Assembly (NCBI GenBank): GCA_025267735.1
Contig: CM046303.1
Location: 30,728,380 to 30,792,379 of the forward strand
DNA from: Mactra quadrangularis
Lineage: Eukaryota > Mollusca > Bivalvia > Venerida > Mactridae
DNA length: 64,000 nt
Direction of reading: 5' to 3'
Both the position numbers and the translations under genes were made by a program. The notes under the pieces are model-generated. The model did not search any database. It had not been told where the DNA came from and saw only the letters and a list, made by a program, of their open reading frames with translations. Within the stretch, counting starts at the first letter, position 1. The number at the start of each line of letters is the position of its first letter. This document shows, in pieces, positions 11,201-22,503 of the stretch.

Positions 11201-13789
11201 AATAAATTGACAGATTCATTCTTTGTTTGTTACGCTAATATCAATGTACTATGACGGGTATAGGTAAAAGTACCAGACTAATGTATGTACGAATGCTGTC
11301 GAGCGTGTAAACATTGACTTCATTATCGATTTTGTGACACCCTCGTGCATACATTTGTCGGCGAGTTAATCTCCCAGCGTGTGACCGACAATTAGGTTTG
11401 ATTGAGATTAAATTGCTGCGAGAAGTCTCAACTTTCACATCTCTTATCTGACCAGTTTCGATCTATTTATTTACGTTCGATACACGGTGATTTCGAGACT
11501 ATATGAGTAATGGAGTTTTTAATTGGGTTTTGATACGCAATTTTTTTTATTCTAAATGGGTTTTTGAAATTTTTAATTGCATATTTACACAGATACGCAG
11601 CTTATCTGTTCCTCTGCTAATATAGATAGATAACAAATAAAGGGATACAGTCTTGTACATGGTTAGGGACTTGGTTTATGCATGATCACAAACTGGGCCT
11701 TTCAAGTCTAAACATTCAAATTGTGATAATCCTAGGTAGAGACTTTAAAGTGAACAACCCTTGAGATTCAATAATTTTCTGAAGACTCGAACCTACATCC
11801 TAACAGCAGTTAATGCCATGTAAGTTATACATTCTGGGGCATTAGCCCGATTTTTTTGCGACATAATAAAGTGCAAAATTATCAACTAACTGCAGGGCAT
11901 TTTTTGTCAAAATTGTGAAGGGGCCTGGGCCTGTTCATTTTGTGAAAAAAAGCACGATGCGTCATGAAATTGTGAAAAAAAACTGTAAAAAATGAGAACA
12001 ATAAAGCTTCTTTCAGACTTGAATTGACTTCTATTTTGTTCAAGACAAGGTTTCTCAAGTGGTCTTACAATGGCTTTGTTGTAACTTAAAGTTAGTAAAA
12101 TTCACAGAATATAGTGATTTTATATCAAATAGTAAACTAAAAGTATTTATTTTTCATTTCAATTGATCAGACAGATCTTCTGGTTTAGCATGTTTGCTTG
12201 CTGGAACATCAACAGGGGTAAAAATCATTAAGGGCCATTTTAAAAATATATCATAAACGTCCTAAATTTTGACCTTTATTTGTTTAAATATTTTCTTTAA
12301 AACTACAATCTGCTATAAACATCATACCTTTTGTTAAATCATACTTTTCATGCAGCAATAGATGTTGTTTAATGTTTTTTAGTCTAATAGATAGATTATG
12401 TGACGAATATTTTAAAATTTCACATATTCAATCGATGTTTATTCTTGAAATCGAAAAAATGAGGGAATTTACCCTTACTTATTGCTAAATTAAGAAAATC
12501 TGAAAATCAAAATGACAAAAAATTATTTAATTACAATGTAATTTGAACGATCTTTCCCTTTATTGGCGATAGCGTCGGTCGCGAAAATGTATGACAGTAC
12601 GGAATAAAAAACTATTTGTTGTAAAATGATTAGTATTTACGATTATTTTGACGTGCAATTCAACTATTATTATTATCATTAAATCAGAGTTTATTATTTT
12701 AGTCAACTTAAATTGACTTTAAAAAACTGGCAATTACACGTATATTTAAACTGCTTTAGACAACATGCTCATAATTAAATACAATTATCAATTTAACGGC
12801 TAGCATCCAAAAGCTTATCTACTTGAATCAATGCATTATCACAGTTTGTCGCTTGTTTGTTAATTGCAACAGTTTGATTACGTAATCAATCTTATCGGGC
12901 CGACATGTAGCACTATTGATTTTTTAGCGGACGCCGATTGGTCTTAATAGGTGACAAAATACACAGGGGTGATTGATAAACAATGGAGTTACTTTTTATC
13001 GGCTTTTCAAGCGTGTATACTAACTGCAACCCCCGCGTAGCGCGCATCGCTGATTTGTCGATTACATCAAATAGGCGGACGTAACATATACGCTCCACTT
13101 GTTGTCGATCCGAGATCTTGATTCAACTATGACTCTTGAAGGCAAAATATACGCGGATCAAATTGACGCACGGACGATTTTGATTGAGGGTCAAAAAGGG
13201 ATATTTTCAAATTTCCGTGCGTCAAAACCCGAGGTCTCGGGTCTAATTCAAGCCCTTCAAAGTCCTGATAATTTGTGAAATCTCTTTGAAATTGTGAATT
13301 TTTTCCCGCTGCATTGTGAAAAAAAGTGCAATTTTGAATTGTGAAGGGGCCGAACATCGGCCCCTGTTATAGAAGGAAAAAATGCCCTGAACTGAACTAT
13401 ATTATTATTAAACAAGTTAATTTCAGTAGCCAAAACCAATTTTCACTAGTTCAGAGCTTCTGACTTAGTCAGTGACTAGTGGATTAAGGCAAGACTGCAA
13501 CTGTAACATTTTCTGGCGAACATGACAGCTTAAAATAACTCAAAATGGATTGCAAAATCTTTAAACAGTACAGTTAGGAATTTAAATAAATGTCTTATGA
13601 CAATGCATCAACAGATCAAGCAACAAATTGAACAATAACAAAGTGTCTGTGTTGACTGTTTATAAACGGTCAAATGAAGAGAACATTGCACATCAAAATT
13701 GTTCAGTAAAGTGTTCACTGACCCTGGTCCTGGTTCCAGCCACCATAAAGCAGACCATTTCCGTAGGAATTGGAGCCACTTAGATTCAT
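5288..13789 (-). CDS. WD repeat domain phosphoinositide-interacting protein 3 (WIPI3/WDR45B), 5' part
   Basis: This is a PROPPIN-family seven-bladed beta-propeller. Family members bind PI3P and PI(3,5)P2 and act in autophagosome formation. Coding exons on the minus strand are 13789-13723 (ATG at 13789, protein starts [17 protein letters not shown]), 10519-10343, 9222-9135, 6400-6306 and 5478-5288. All junctions are AG/GT and all phases agree. They give 206 codons of roughly 344 in the human protein. Recognisable stretches are [76 protein letters not shown] and [15 protein letters not shown]. The match is closer to WDR45B than to WDR45 (for example [13 protein letters not shown]). The FRRG-type lipid-binding motif belongs to the next exon, which is off the left edge. 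Intron 1 holds a transposon (11893-13389), intron 3 a nested hAT pair (6622-8618), and the intron after exon 5 holds the satellite. Confidence 0.93.
5515..5610 (-). repeat. SINE family B, partial copy
   Basis: The words 'ataggtcatatcacagatgtcag' (in part) and 'cctggaaaggctctgatctc' resemble the 3' portion of the family B SINEs at 5895-6175 and 51465-51735. No tRNA-like head remains. Confidence 0.4.
5690..5850 (-). repeat. tRNA-derived SINE family A, decayed copy
   Basis: Read on the minus strand, this has a tRNA-like head with a weak box B followed by a body containing 'ttccttgagcaagaaact'. The same body word occurs at 48484-48637 (minus) and at 20737-20990 (plus). It lies in WDR45B intron 4. 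Confidence 0.7.
5895..6175 (-). repeat. tRNA-derived SINE family B
   Basis: The minus-strand head 'ggtcagttggtagccaacaag' (in part) resembles a tRNA box A region. The body words 'aaccagttacta', 'gactgacaac' and 'gatgatttagaa' recur at 43650-43925 and 51465-51735. Confidence 0.7.
6622..8618. mobile_element. hAT-type non-autonomous transposon (outer element)
   Basis: The left end TAGGGCTGCAACGATTC and the right end, read inverted, TAGTGCTGCAACGATTC form terminal inverted repeats. They are flanked by a perfect 8-bp duplication GTGAGAAC (6614-6621 and 8619-8626), the hAT hallmark. Subterminal regions are rich in 'atcgaatcga' words, as is usual for hAT transposase binding sites. Without the inner insertion and one duplication it would be about 798 bp. 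No transposase is seen. It lies in WDR45B intron 3. Confidence 0.92.
6890..8080. mobile_element. hAT-type non-autonomous transposon nested in the outer one
   Basis: The ends TAGGGGTGTAAC and GTCACCCCTA are inverted repeats flanked by a perfect 8-bp duplication TCTATAGT (6882-6889 and 8081-8088). Dense 'atcgcgatag' and 'attgcaatag' palindromic words fill the first 140 bp and last 130 bp. The interior holds open frames at 7027-7293 (plus) and 7618-7884 (minus) that resemble no protein I know. No transposase domain is evident. Confidence 0.92.
8640..9130. other. WDR45B intron 3 remainder
   Basis: Non-coding intronic sequence right of the hAT pair. A stretch at 8680-8740 ('aggaatcaaacctaca') looks like a decayed box B of a minus-strand tRNA-derived SINE. 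Nothing else is recognised. Confidence 0.4.
9398..9545. mobile_element. hAT-like terminus, single end only
   Basis: 'CAGGGATGGGTCGAGTACT' followed by many 'agtact' and 'gagtac' words over 140 bp resembles one end of a hAT element with subterminal binding sites. No matching inverted end was found, so this is a truncated or solo end in WDR45B intron 2. Confidence 0.45.
9840..9920. repeat. Dispersed repeat, copy 1 of 2
   Basis: 'aatcctactagactctgg' and the preceding words 'ccattctggtacccc' and 'aggttatca' recur at 47043-47110. The family is not recognised. Confidence 0.55.
10735..10935. other. Probable dispersed element in WDR45B intron 1
   Basis: The segment with 'cagcaaccacatacaggggtc' (in part) and 'gggagaagtggtgtactc' is less AT-rich than its surroundings and looks like repeat DNA. 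No partner was found within the window, so the assignment is weak. Confidence 0.25.
11893..13389. mobile_element. hAT-like element with 13-bp inverted ends
   Basis: The left end CAGGGCATTTTTT and right end AAAAAATGCCCTG are inverted repeats. The word 'attgtgaa' is repeated near both ends (at least three times on the left and four on the right), and 'gtgaaggggcc' occurs near both. The flanks 'aactaact' and 'aactgaac' could be a decayed 8-bp duplication. The element is 1497 bp with no recognisable transposase and lies in WDR45B intron 1. Confidence 0.7.
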
Positions 13790-14055
13790 TACGCATTTAA
13801 ATAGTTATTCACGCCTACTTTTTGATAAACACTCGAAAGTTTGTTGCAAATGTCAAGCGTTCACTTCCGGGTTAAATATTTTTTAATCTCTAAGATCATA
13901 AAGTAAATAAAACACAAAATATCTACTTATGAGCATTATTTTATAAAAAATAACCCACATGATCATAAAAATGATAAAATACGAAACAATAACGCTTGAA
14001 ATTACGATAAATCAGTCTTATAAATTATTTCAATACTTTGCATTTAGGTTTAAAA
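13790..14055. promoter_or_regulatory. Bidirectional promoter region between WDR45B and ECHS1
   Basis: The two start codons lie head to head, 266 bp apart. An ETS/GABP-type site (TTCACTTCCGGGTT, CCGGAAGTG on the other strand) sits at 13860-13873. Such sites are common in divergent promoters of housekeeping and mitochondrial genes. No strong TATA box can be assigned. The promoter role is inferred from layout and motif. Confidence 0.65.
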
Positions 14056-17000
14056 ATGGCTGTCAAAAATTTCGGTGTACGATTTGTAAGTCAATTACTT
14101 CGTAATAATGGTAAAAGCAACTTGTTAAAAAGTGTGACACCTATGTCAAGATTTATGTCAACAGGTAAGTTACTTACAAGTGCAATCTCAGTAACTGTCA
14201 TTGCTTCATTGTGGAGAAAACAGTCAATTAATTACAAGGTCGCCTGTTTGTCATATGTTTTCGCGAGTATAAATAATTGAATGTTATTAATTAGAACGTC
14301 TTCTGTGATGTTTTTTTCTTGCTCAATACTAGAATTGTGGCTGCATTCGATTTTTATTATTGTCACGTGTGTCATTAATTGTAGCGAGCTAGAAAAGGGA
14401 GCCTTACGATAAAGTGAATATGTTCTTGTACAGCATCATTGAACTAAAGAAATAAGCAGAAGTTGATTTTAAGACACTGCAGATGTTTGGGAAGTGGTCA
14501 ATTGAACTGAAGTTATTTGCATTTTTTATTGGCTTAAATGTCTATTACATATTGTGCATTATTCAATAAAACAGTTAATGCAACATTACATTTACGCCAT
14601 ATTGATTATTGAGATGTCAAAACATACAGTAAAATTGTCCATTTGATAAGAAATATTCAATTTCATCATCTTATGCACAGACTAAGCAGTGGTAGATCTC
14701 GATTCACTCAGACCTTTTAGTAAGTAGCATTAGTGAAGATAGCAGATTTGTTTCTAGCAATGGAAGATAAGACTAGGATGTTTTGGCAGTTGTTAATCAT
14801 TGGGAGTTATTAACATTTATTCATATTAGACAGAATGTCAGAGACTCTGACATTGTTAAACTGATTTGGAAATGAAGATAAATGATAACATTTTCATATG
14901 TAAGCCATTAGTTACTATAAATCTCTATTGAACTCTTAAAATAAGAAAAAATGAAATATTTTTTTTTATGAAACATAGTTGTTTGGTAATAATTATCTTT
15001 ATGTAATATGTCTTCTCTTTATACCATATCCCTTCCATGAATTATTTAAAACGTTAAGATTTTATGAAATTCTCCTATTGACATATGTATGGTAATCATA
15101 ATCAAGTATTTTTTTATAGAAAGAGAGTACATCATAACTGACAAGAAAGGAGAGAAACAAAATGTTGGTTATATTCAGTTGAATAGACGTAAAGCCCTTA
15201 ATGCATTATGTGATGGTTTAATGAAGGAAGTTGCTACAGCGTTAGATGATTTTGAAGCTGACAAAGGTGTTGGATGCATTGTACTTACAGGCATAGACAG
15301 GGCTTTTGCTGGTTGGTATAGTTTTTCCAAATTGAAATGAAACAGATTAAGCTTAGTTAATATATTTATATGGTAATACTATTATTATGACATATTGATA
15401 AGAAGGGAACATATTCTGACTGTGATGTATTACTTATATGTAGCTTAGGCATAATATGTATTTCTTTGCCTGCTAGCTTTTATGTTGATGTGTCCACATA
15501 CAACTAGAGGTCATGGGTTTGAATCTTAGTTTGGACCATGGATTTACATATAGATAATTAGTTTCAAAGTAATCCCCCAAGTTTATACCATGATATACCA
15601 TAATATTGTTGACAATCTAGCTAATGTTGTGTTTCAGCTGGAGCAGATATCAAGGAAATGAAAGATCGCTCGTTTTCTGAAGTAGTTGGCTCAGACTTTC
15701 TTACAAGTTGGAATAGATTGGCAGATTGTAAAAAACCTGTGATAGCTGCTGTGAATGGATTTGCTGTAAGTTTTGATGTGGTTGAAAATCAATCTGATTA
15801 AAAACTGATCTAATATTCTCTGCTTGCCTACTAACTAACTGAAGATTTGGATTTTTAGTTATGAGGGTCACATTCAGATGACCTTCTCTCTTTATTTCAT
15901 TCATGATGCAATCATCATGTTTAGTAACTTGTTTACATCTTCTATGTCACTCAATTTGAAAAGAGCCATTCAATTACAGGGTGTTAATTTCACCAACCTC
16001 AAATAGCTTGAAAACATAGGTCTAAAAACAGAAATTATGAAATCAAGATGCTATAGAGTTTCTTCTGGATGAAAGTCCACAGGAAGGTCACCTCAACTTG
16101 AGCCTCCGAGCCACATTAAGAGATCCTATACAACAGGAAGCTAAAGGATGTCTGTTTACGGTAATTGGTAGAAAACTACATGTAACAAGCCTGAATTTTT
16201 GGTTTGGTAACCTCTGTCTTAAATGGTTTTTACTTATGGGTATAAAGTTAGGTACATGTAAAAGACTCAAATAATAACATTTGTACTCATTTAAGGTGGA
16301 ATTCCTCTTATACAAAACAATTTTATGACCACAAAAATTCAAATTTTAATATAACTTTTTGTTTGAATAAATTAAAACAATACACAATTCTGATATAAAA
16401 GGGAGGTAGTAACTCACTTTTTTCATTATCAGCTTAGCAATAGAATGTTGTTATTTCAATCCAATCCATGCAAAATAATCAACATTTTGTAGTGACTCTT
16501 TCTGCCTGGGAATGATAAAGTAAATTACCCAGGCCAAGTGCAAAATGGTTGGAACTCAATTATAAAGAGTATCCGTTTTGTGATAAGCCTGTGTAATGTT
16601 ATTTATTTAGTATGATAATTTATTTGTAGCTTGGTGGTGGCTGTGAAGTAGCTATGATGTGTGATATTATATATGCTGGTGAAAATGCTAAATTTGGTCA
16701 ACCTGAAATTATCTTAGGAACAATACCAGGTTTGTATGACATGTTTTTATATTGTCCAAGTTTTTTTGTTTTTTTTCAAACTACTCAAATTATGGTGACA
16801 AAAATGTTGACGGGAGGAGTTAATTTAAGAAAAAATTAAATAATGTCCAACCTTAGTTTTATTTACTAAATCATTGTTATTATTAAAGATATGATGTATT
16901 ATCTTATTTGTCAATAATCTCTTTAGATAAGAGTACAATTGAACTTTGTATGCGGAGAAATAGATAAACCATTGCAGTAATTCTTTGGTTAGTTCACTGG

Positions 17001-19564
17001 ACATCAGTCATCAAGTCAGGTTTAATTTCTGGCCATAACAGATTAAAGGTACCATATAGTCATCCTAACTGTTGATATGACAAAATTTGGAAGTTGAAGT
17101 ATTTAAATCAGCAGGGTTATTGTATGTTACACTGACAGTTTTATAAAAATATACAATATCATGCTAAAATTCACAAGTTGTTTGGCAGGAGCTGAAGAAA
17201 AAAAATCTGGAAAAAAACTGCATACATATAGAAGTCTAATACATGCAAGCATATTGCAGTAAAGTTTCCCTATTAAGGCAATGACAGTTAGTGGACTTAT
17301 AAGCAGAACAGTCTTATCATAGGGACCATTTTTTTCTAGAATTAAGCATTTGCCACTTAGAAATTGTCGAAAATCGCATGATTTTAAAGTAATTGAGGTG
17401 GTTTTAATAGCAGAATTGTTCTGTTATCTGAAACATTATTATGCTCTAGGTGCTGGTGGTACTCAAAGATTATGTAGAGCTATTGGTAAATCTAAAGCCA
17501 TGGAAATGGTTCTAACTGGTAACATGATCAGTGCTGAAGAAGCAGAGAAAGCTGGTTTGTAATTATAGTTGTCTATATGTTTTATCAGATAATAAGATGT
17601 AGGTGCAAGCTTTGATAGGCGCAAGAATTTAACCTTGAGTGCTTTAAAACCTACTATTTTTCCTGTTCAATGTCACATAACTTTCTTCATTGAATTTTCA
17701 TTAATAGATTTTTTATTTGAAATTAAAAGATTAAACATATTTTGATAAATAAGACCTAGTTTCTTGAAAATTGGCCCAAAAATGAAAACCTTGTTAAATC
17801 ATAAATGAGATAGGCCAGTTTTTTCGAGGTTCTCTGACTCAAGTAATGAGTTGTAACCCTTTACTATATGTATATGTAAATATTTTGTTTCCTGGGGGGG
17901 GGGGGTATTTTATGCCCTCTCGTATTGTTATTATTTACGTACATCATGTATGTATTGTGTATACTTACAGGTTTAGTTAGTAAAGTATTCCCTGTTGACC
18001 AAGTTGTTAATGAAGCTATCAAGACAGCTGAACAAATTGCTGGCTATTCTAAAATTGTTACTGCATTATGTAAAGAGGCTGTTAATACAGGTATTGGGTT
18101 TTATTGTAGGACTTTAAGTCAAGGTTAAGTGGTTAATGAGCCAAAGTCAAGGTTGAGTGGTTAATGAGCCAAAGTCAAGGTTAAGTGGTTAATGAGCCAA
18201 AGTCAAGATTGAGTGGTTAATGAGCCAAAGTCAAGGTTGAGTGGTTAATGAGCCAAAGTCAAGGTTGAGTGGTTAATGAGCCAAAGTCAAGGTTGAGTGG
18301 TTAATGAGCCAAAGTCAAGGTTAAGTGGTTAATGAGCCAAAGTCAAGATTGAGTGGTTAATGAGCCAAAGTCAAGGTTGAGTGGTTAATGAGCCAAAGTC
18401 AAGGTTGAGTGGTTAATGAGCCAAAGTCAAGGTTGAGTGGTTAATGAGCCAAAGTCAAGGTTGAGTCGTTAATGAACCAAAGTCAAGATTGAGTGGTTAA
18501 TGAGCCAAGGTCAAGATTGAGTGGTTGGTGTCTTTAATTTTTATTACAGTCTTAATTATTATTACTATTTATATTATTGTTTTATAATCAAGATATGCTT
18601 AATATTGATTTGAATTTTCATATTTTTATGATTTTGTAGGATTTGAAGTGCCACTTGCAGAAGGTATACATTTTGAGAAGAGAATATTTCATGCAACTTT
18701 TGGCACAGTAAGTTCTTAGCTCATTTTGTCGTGGCTTACCATTGCTTTTTATTCCCTGGTTCTCAAAGTTCCATGCCAAATAATATCTTGGTAATGGTTA
18801 GCTAACTTGCAAGTCTGTCAATGGATTCATTATCCTAAGCCTGAAAATGTAAGATTTGCTGTTGGTAATGGTGTAAATATAAAACTATGTCACCTGATTA
18901 TAGCACTACCCTTGCCTGTACAGGTACATATTTCTTTTTCTTTTAACGTCATATTCAACACATATTTAGGTCATGTGTATGACGGCCAGCTCTTCCTACT
19001 ATAGGTTTCCTGGACACTTTTCTATCACCAGTACTAACTTACACTACCACAAGGCTGACAACTTGTGTACAAGGTATGACCTACAACCTGCAATCTCCTG
19101 ATTCAAAGTCAGACATGCTAACTACGTCATGGCTGTGGCTGGTACACATTTCACTCATGTATTTATCATTTTTGAAGTTATTTTTACATGAATAAAAATG
19201 GCAAACAAATTAAGTTTTGTTAATGAAGACTAAAAAAAATAGATATGTTCCATAAGGTTTTGCAAATAGACAAAAAAGGCAGCTTCTCACCTATGTTATA
19301 GTATTTTTAAATTAGTCTGAAGCAGGGTGATTTCATTTACTTAGTCTAAATTTAATGGAACAATATTTCTACCTGGATCATTAGCCAGAACATTATTTCA
19401 TGACTTACAAGTATGTAGTTGGTTTAAGGTTGATCCATTGGAAAACTTCAAAAAAGTAATAAAAAAAATGATTAGACATGTATAATGTGTCTTTGCAGGC
19501 GGACAGAAAAGAGGGTATGACAGCATTTGTTGAAAAGAGGAAACCAAACTTCACCGATAGCTGA
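14056..19564 (+). CDS. ECHS1: Short-chain enoyl-CoA hydratase, mitochondrial (crotonase)
   Basis: The enzyme adds water across the double bond of 2-trans-enoyl-CoA, the second step of mitochondrial beta-oxidation, and also serves in valine breakdown. Coding exons are 14056-14164, 15120-15311, 15638-15765, 16630-16729, 17450-17554, 17971-18090, 18640-18707 and 19499-19564 (stop TGA). All are AG/GT with consistent phases and give 295 aa, against 290 in human. The first 35 residues are basic and Ser-rich without acidic residues, as expected for a matrix-targeting peptide. GADIKEM (oxyanion hole region), [11 protein letters not shown] (Glu about 149) and [13 protein letters not shown] (Glu about 169) show both catalytic glutamates with the family's 20-residue spacing. 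The C-terminus ends [11 protein letters not shown]. The start at 14056 is preferred to the in-frame ATG at 14038 because it opens the basic leader. An AATAAA at about 20353 may end the transcript. Confidence 0.96.
18116..18526. repeat. 28-bp minisatellite in ECHS1 intron 6
   Basis: About 14.7 tandem copies of a 28-bp unit (core 'gtggttaatgagccaaag'), with G/A variants at two positions. It starts about 25 bp after the exon 6 donor and ends about 115 bp before the exon 7 acceptor, so it makes up most of this intron. Confidence 0.97.
19000..19145 (-). repeat. Decayed SINE family C remnant
   Basis: The words 'tttcctggac', 'tatcaccagtact' and 'ggtatgacctacaacctgcaa' (in part) parallel the SINE bodies at 22139-22503 and 45185-45420. 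It lies in ECHS1 intron 7. Confidence 0.45.
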
Positions 19565-20736
19565 AATCCGTAAAATGGGAACTAATTTTATAAAAAAAAC
19601 TTAAATGTCTACGTGATTGTGTGCACTGAAATGAACCACACTTTAAATGCTCTTATATGTTGGCATGTTGAATTACTTTGAATGCTAGAAAAGGTATATG
19701 AGTCCAATTATAGTGGGCCTTGTGTTTTAGTGATATTGGTTTTTTATGCTAATCATTTTATGAACTTAAACCATAATTAGAAGAAGTGTGAGTTACATGT
19801 ATACATACAATTATGACTTATACTAAAGATGACAGGATGTCCATAAATGATTTTTTTCTTTGTGAGCTTTAGTGATGTTAGTTTTTTGTGCTAATCATTT
19901 TATGTATTTCAATCATGATTATAATTCATAAATTATTTGCCGTTTTCTTCATAGTGAGTGTAGCCATTACAAATGTATGAGGATTTATCAATAACTTCAT
20001 AGACAATTGCCATATTATTTATCAAAATACTATAAAACTGGTTACATACTCAAATTTATAACTGAATACTATTTTATTTACATAATCGTCATGGGTTGAA
20101 TATCATTATTATTCTTATAATTCTTAATCTCCATAGCAACAGGCATAAGCATATGTGCTGCAGGTCCATTTAAACCCTTTTTTTAATTATCAACAACCCT
20201 AACTAAATGCAATTACTCAGATGTATCACTCAGAAAATCTGTGTGCAGTCTAACAACACTGTAACTGCTATTTCCTACAAATGTGCTGCAATCTTACAGC
20301 AGTTGTCTACGAATTTATTGATCAATCCTCGTATGTCTGTTTTGATAATGTTGAAGAATAAAGTAAACTTATTCATATATAATAATTGTATTGTCTTTTC
20401 TTACTTACCTATTAAAATATATCAAGAAACCTGGCCTAGAGAAAGTTCACAGTTGTAAAGTACACAGCTGTCTTTGTAGATTAAGCAGCCCGTACTCGTC
20501 TATGTCAGGCATGCAGTCCACTCTTCAGAGGTAAAACTGGTCTGATTAGTCATCAACAGACCCATTAGATCCAACAATCCACTTGCAAGCAAGACAAATA
20601 TCATATTCATCAAAAGACTAACAGAAACTCAATGGGTTTTTTTTAGAATTCATTTCATACATGGTTAAAAGAAATGTTTAATTGCTTAGAGCTCTGGGCC
20701 TTTAAATTACCCAGAAGTGATTGATACAGTAGTAGG
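19565..20736. other. ECHS1 3' region and intergenic sequence
   Basis: AT-rich sequence after the ECHS1 stop. An AATAAA at about 20353 is a possible polyadenylation signal, giving a 3' UTR of roughly 800 bp. No further coding sequence is recognised. Confidence 0.4.
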
Positions 20737-20990
20737 AGCAGTGGTCCAGTGGTAGGACGCGCGCTTAGGGTTCGAGAGGTCCTGGGTTCGATCCCCACTA
20801 GGGGCACTGCTAATTTCCTTGAGCAAGAAACTAACCTACAATTGTTCCACTCCACCCAGGTGTAAATGGGTACTGTGAGGGATCGCCTGCCTGAGGGTGA
20901 TTTCAGTGACCAGGAGTTATTGTACAAGATTGTAAAGTCGGCTGAACATGTAGATGGAAGCAGACTTTAAACCGCACTTTAACTTTTAAC
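20737..20990 (+). repeat. tRNA-derived SINE family A, best preserved copy
   Basis: The head 'tggtccagtggtaggacgcg' (box A) and 'ggttcgatcccc' (box B) form a tRNA-like promoter for RNA polymerase III. The body has 'ttccttgagcaagaaact', then 'ccacccaggtgtaaatggg', and ends in 'aaccgcactttaactttt'. The same body word marks the decayed copies at 5690 and 48484, and the tail is shared with 5175-5205. Confidence 0.85.
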
Positions 20991-21163
20991 TTTTACAAGT
21001 TTTGATCAAATACTACAGGAACAGTTCCATTCATATGCACATGTCTAGTTGAGTTATATGCTCTTTCTAAAAATATAACTTGCCAGAAGGACAGTTTACC
21101 TGACCATTTTCCTGGATAGAACCATCCTACGTAATCTAGAGTGTTATCATTCATCAACAATTA

Positions 21164-21532
21164 CAGTTCCCACCAAAAGTTTGGAGATACAGGAAACTAA
21201 ATAAAATTCTTAAATTTCAATGATTGTTTTTCATACAACCATTATTTTTATATATTTGATATTGATGGTGATAAAAAGAAAACAAATATTGAGAATGCAT
21301 CACAATAATAAGTGTTTGATCCCCCAAAGACTCCAAAAACCGAGTTCAATGAAAATCTTTTCTATAACATCGATTTTAAGCTACTTTGGTAGTCTCAACT
21401 ACAAGTAGTACCATAACAAAAAATAACCTAAACTAAAAAATCATTTCAAAATAAATGGGTGTCAATTATTTGATAAAACCTATGTAGTAGGCTTACAAAG
21501 TGAAAATGTTTCCAAACTTTTGGTGGGTACTG
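21164..21532. mobile_element. Tc1/mariner-type MITE
   Basis: The ends CAGTTCCCACCAAAAGTTTGG and, inverted, CAGTACCCACCAAAAGTTTGG are terminal inverted repeats of a Tc1/mariner type, flanked by TA on both sides (21162-21163 and 21533-21534). The 369-bp interior has no transposase. Confidence 0.88.
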
Positions 21533-21534
21533 TA

Positions 21535-22138
21535 TATTCATAACTTATGGGAACTGTTTCTGATGATGAGATGGAACCAGTTTTGTACAACCCGGTAATC
21601 ATCCAAAGTAAGTATTGCTTACTTTCTCATGATAAGTGTCATGATTTGTCGCTGAATTAAAACCAATGACCTTAATCAGTGTGAAGTGATAGTAAATTCA
21701 AGATGGCAATCTAAACCCATTAGCTTTGGAGATGGTTATAAATGTATAAAACAAACACCAAATACAATTTAATAGATTTTTTATTTAAAAAATACAAATG
21801 TGATTGGAAATGTCAATGCAAAATTAGTCTGTCTTCTTTATTTACATGAAGACAGACTAGTTTTGATTAAACCATCAAATTCTTTTGATTGCATAAAAAC
21901 TACAGTGAATACTAAAACAACCCATTAAATGTGATGTTATAATATAATTAAAGAACAAAAAAGCAACAATATCACTACAAACAATTAAATTGCTGTGCTT
22001 TGCACATTCTTGATTTCTAAGATAAAACTATGAATTTAAAAGAAAACCAACTGTGAAATGTCATTTGCTGACAGGTGAATTATTTTAAAATACATAATAC
22101 TTCCATAAATTTTAAAAGTTAATTATTGTAACTTGTTT
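21535..22138. other. Intergenic, nothing recognised
   Basis: AT-rich sequence with no convincing gene or repeat. The short palindromic stretch at 21826-21860 ('gtctgtcttctttatttaca' then 'tgaagacagac') forms a small hairpin. Confidence 0.4.
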
Positions 22139-22503
22139 TTATTATTAACTTCTATTCAATGGCACATACATAAACCCCATTAATTTTAATACTCACAACA
22201 CTACTGCTGTACTAACTATCGATAAAATAGATCTCCATATTTTGTACTTCTTTATTTATTGGAGTTAATCCCGTGTCAACACAATTTAGGTAATTTTACG
22301 GCACCTAACCTAGCTTTCCTGGACCATTGTCTATAACCAGTACTCGCAAACCCTTCTCCATATCTGATCAATGGAGGAAAATCAACATCATTGTCAAATT
22401 TTCATGAAAGGGTATAACCTCTACGGGTGGGATTTGAACCCGCACCCCCTCAGGCACGAGATTCCAAATCCCAGTGCGCTACAATCTGCGCTATCGACCC
22501 GGG
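22139..22503 (-). repeat. tRNA-derived SINE family C
   Basis: On the minus strand the head has box A 'tagcgcagattgtagcgca' and box B 'gggttcaaatcccac', followed by a body whose words 'gaccattgtctataaccagt' and 'tctccata' recur at 45185-45420. The end words near 22140-22200 recur near 9310-9390 and 45705-45770. Confidence 0.8.

Noticed and set aside
13608..13796. 62-codon minus-strand ORF over WDR45B exon 1
   Set aside because: It is in another frame. The real exon frame gives [11 protein letters not shown] and joins exon 2 in phase.
21555..21590. Hammerhead ribozyme core
   Set aside because: 'ctgatgatgag' was seen but no GAAA strand or matching stems lie nearby. The same at 29289.
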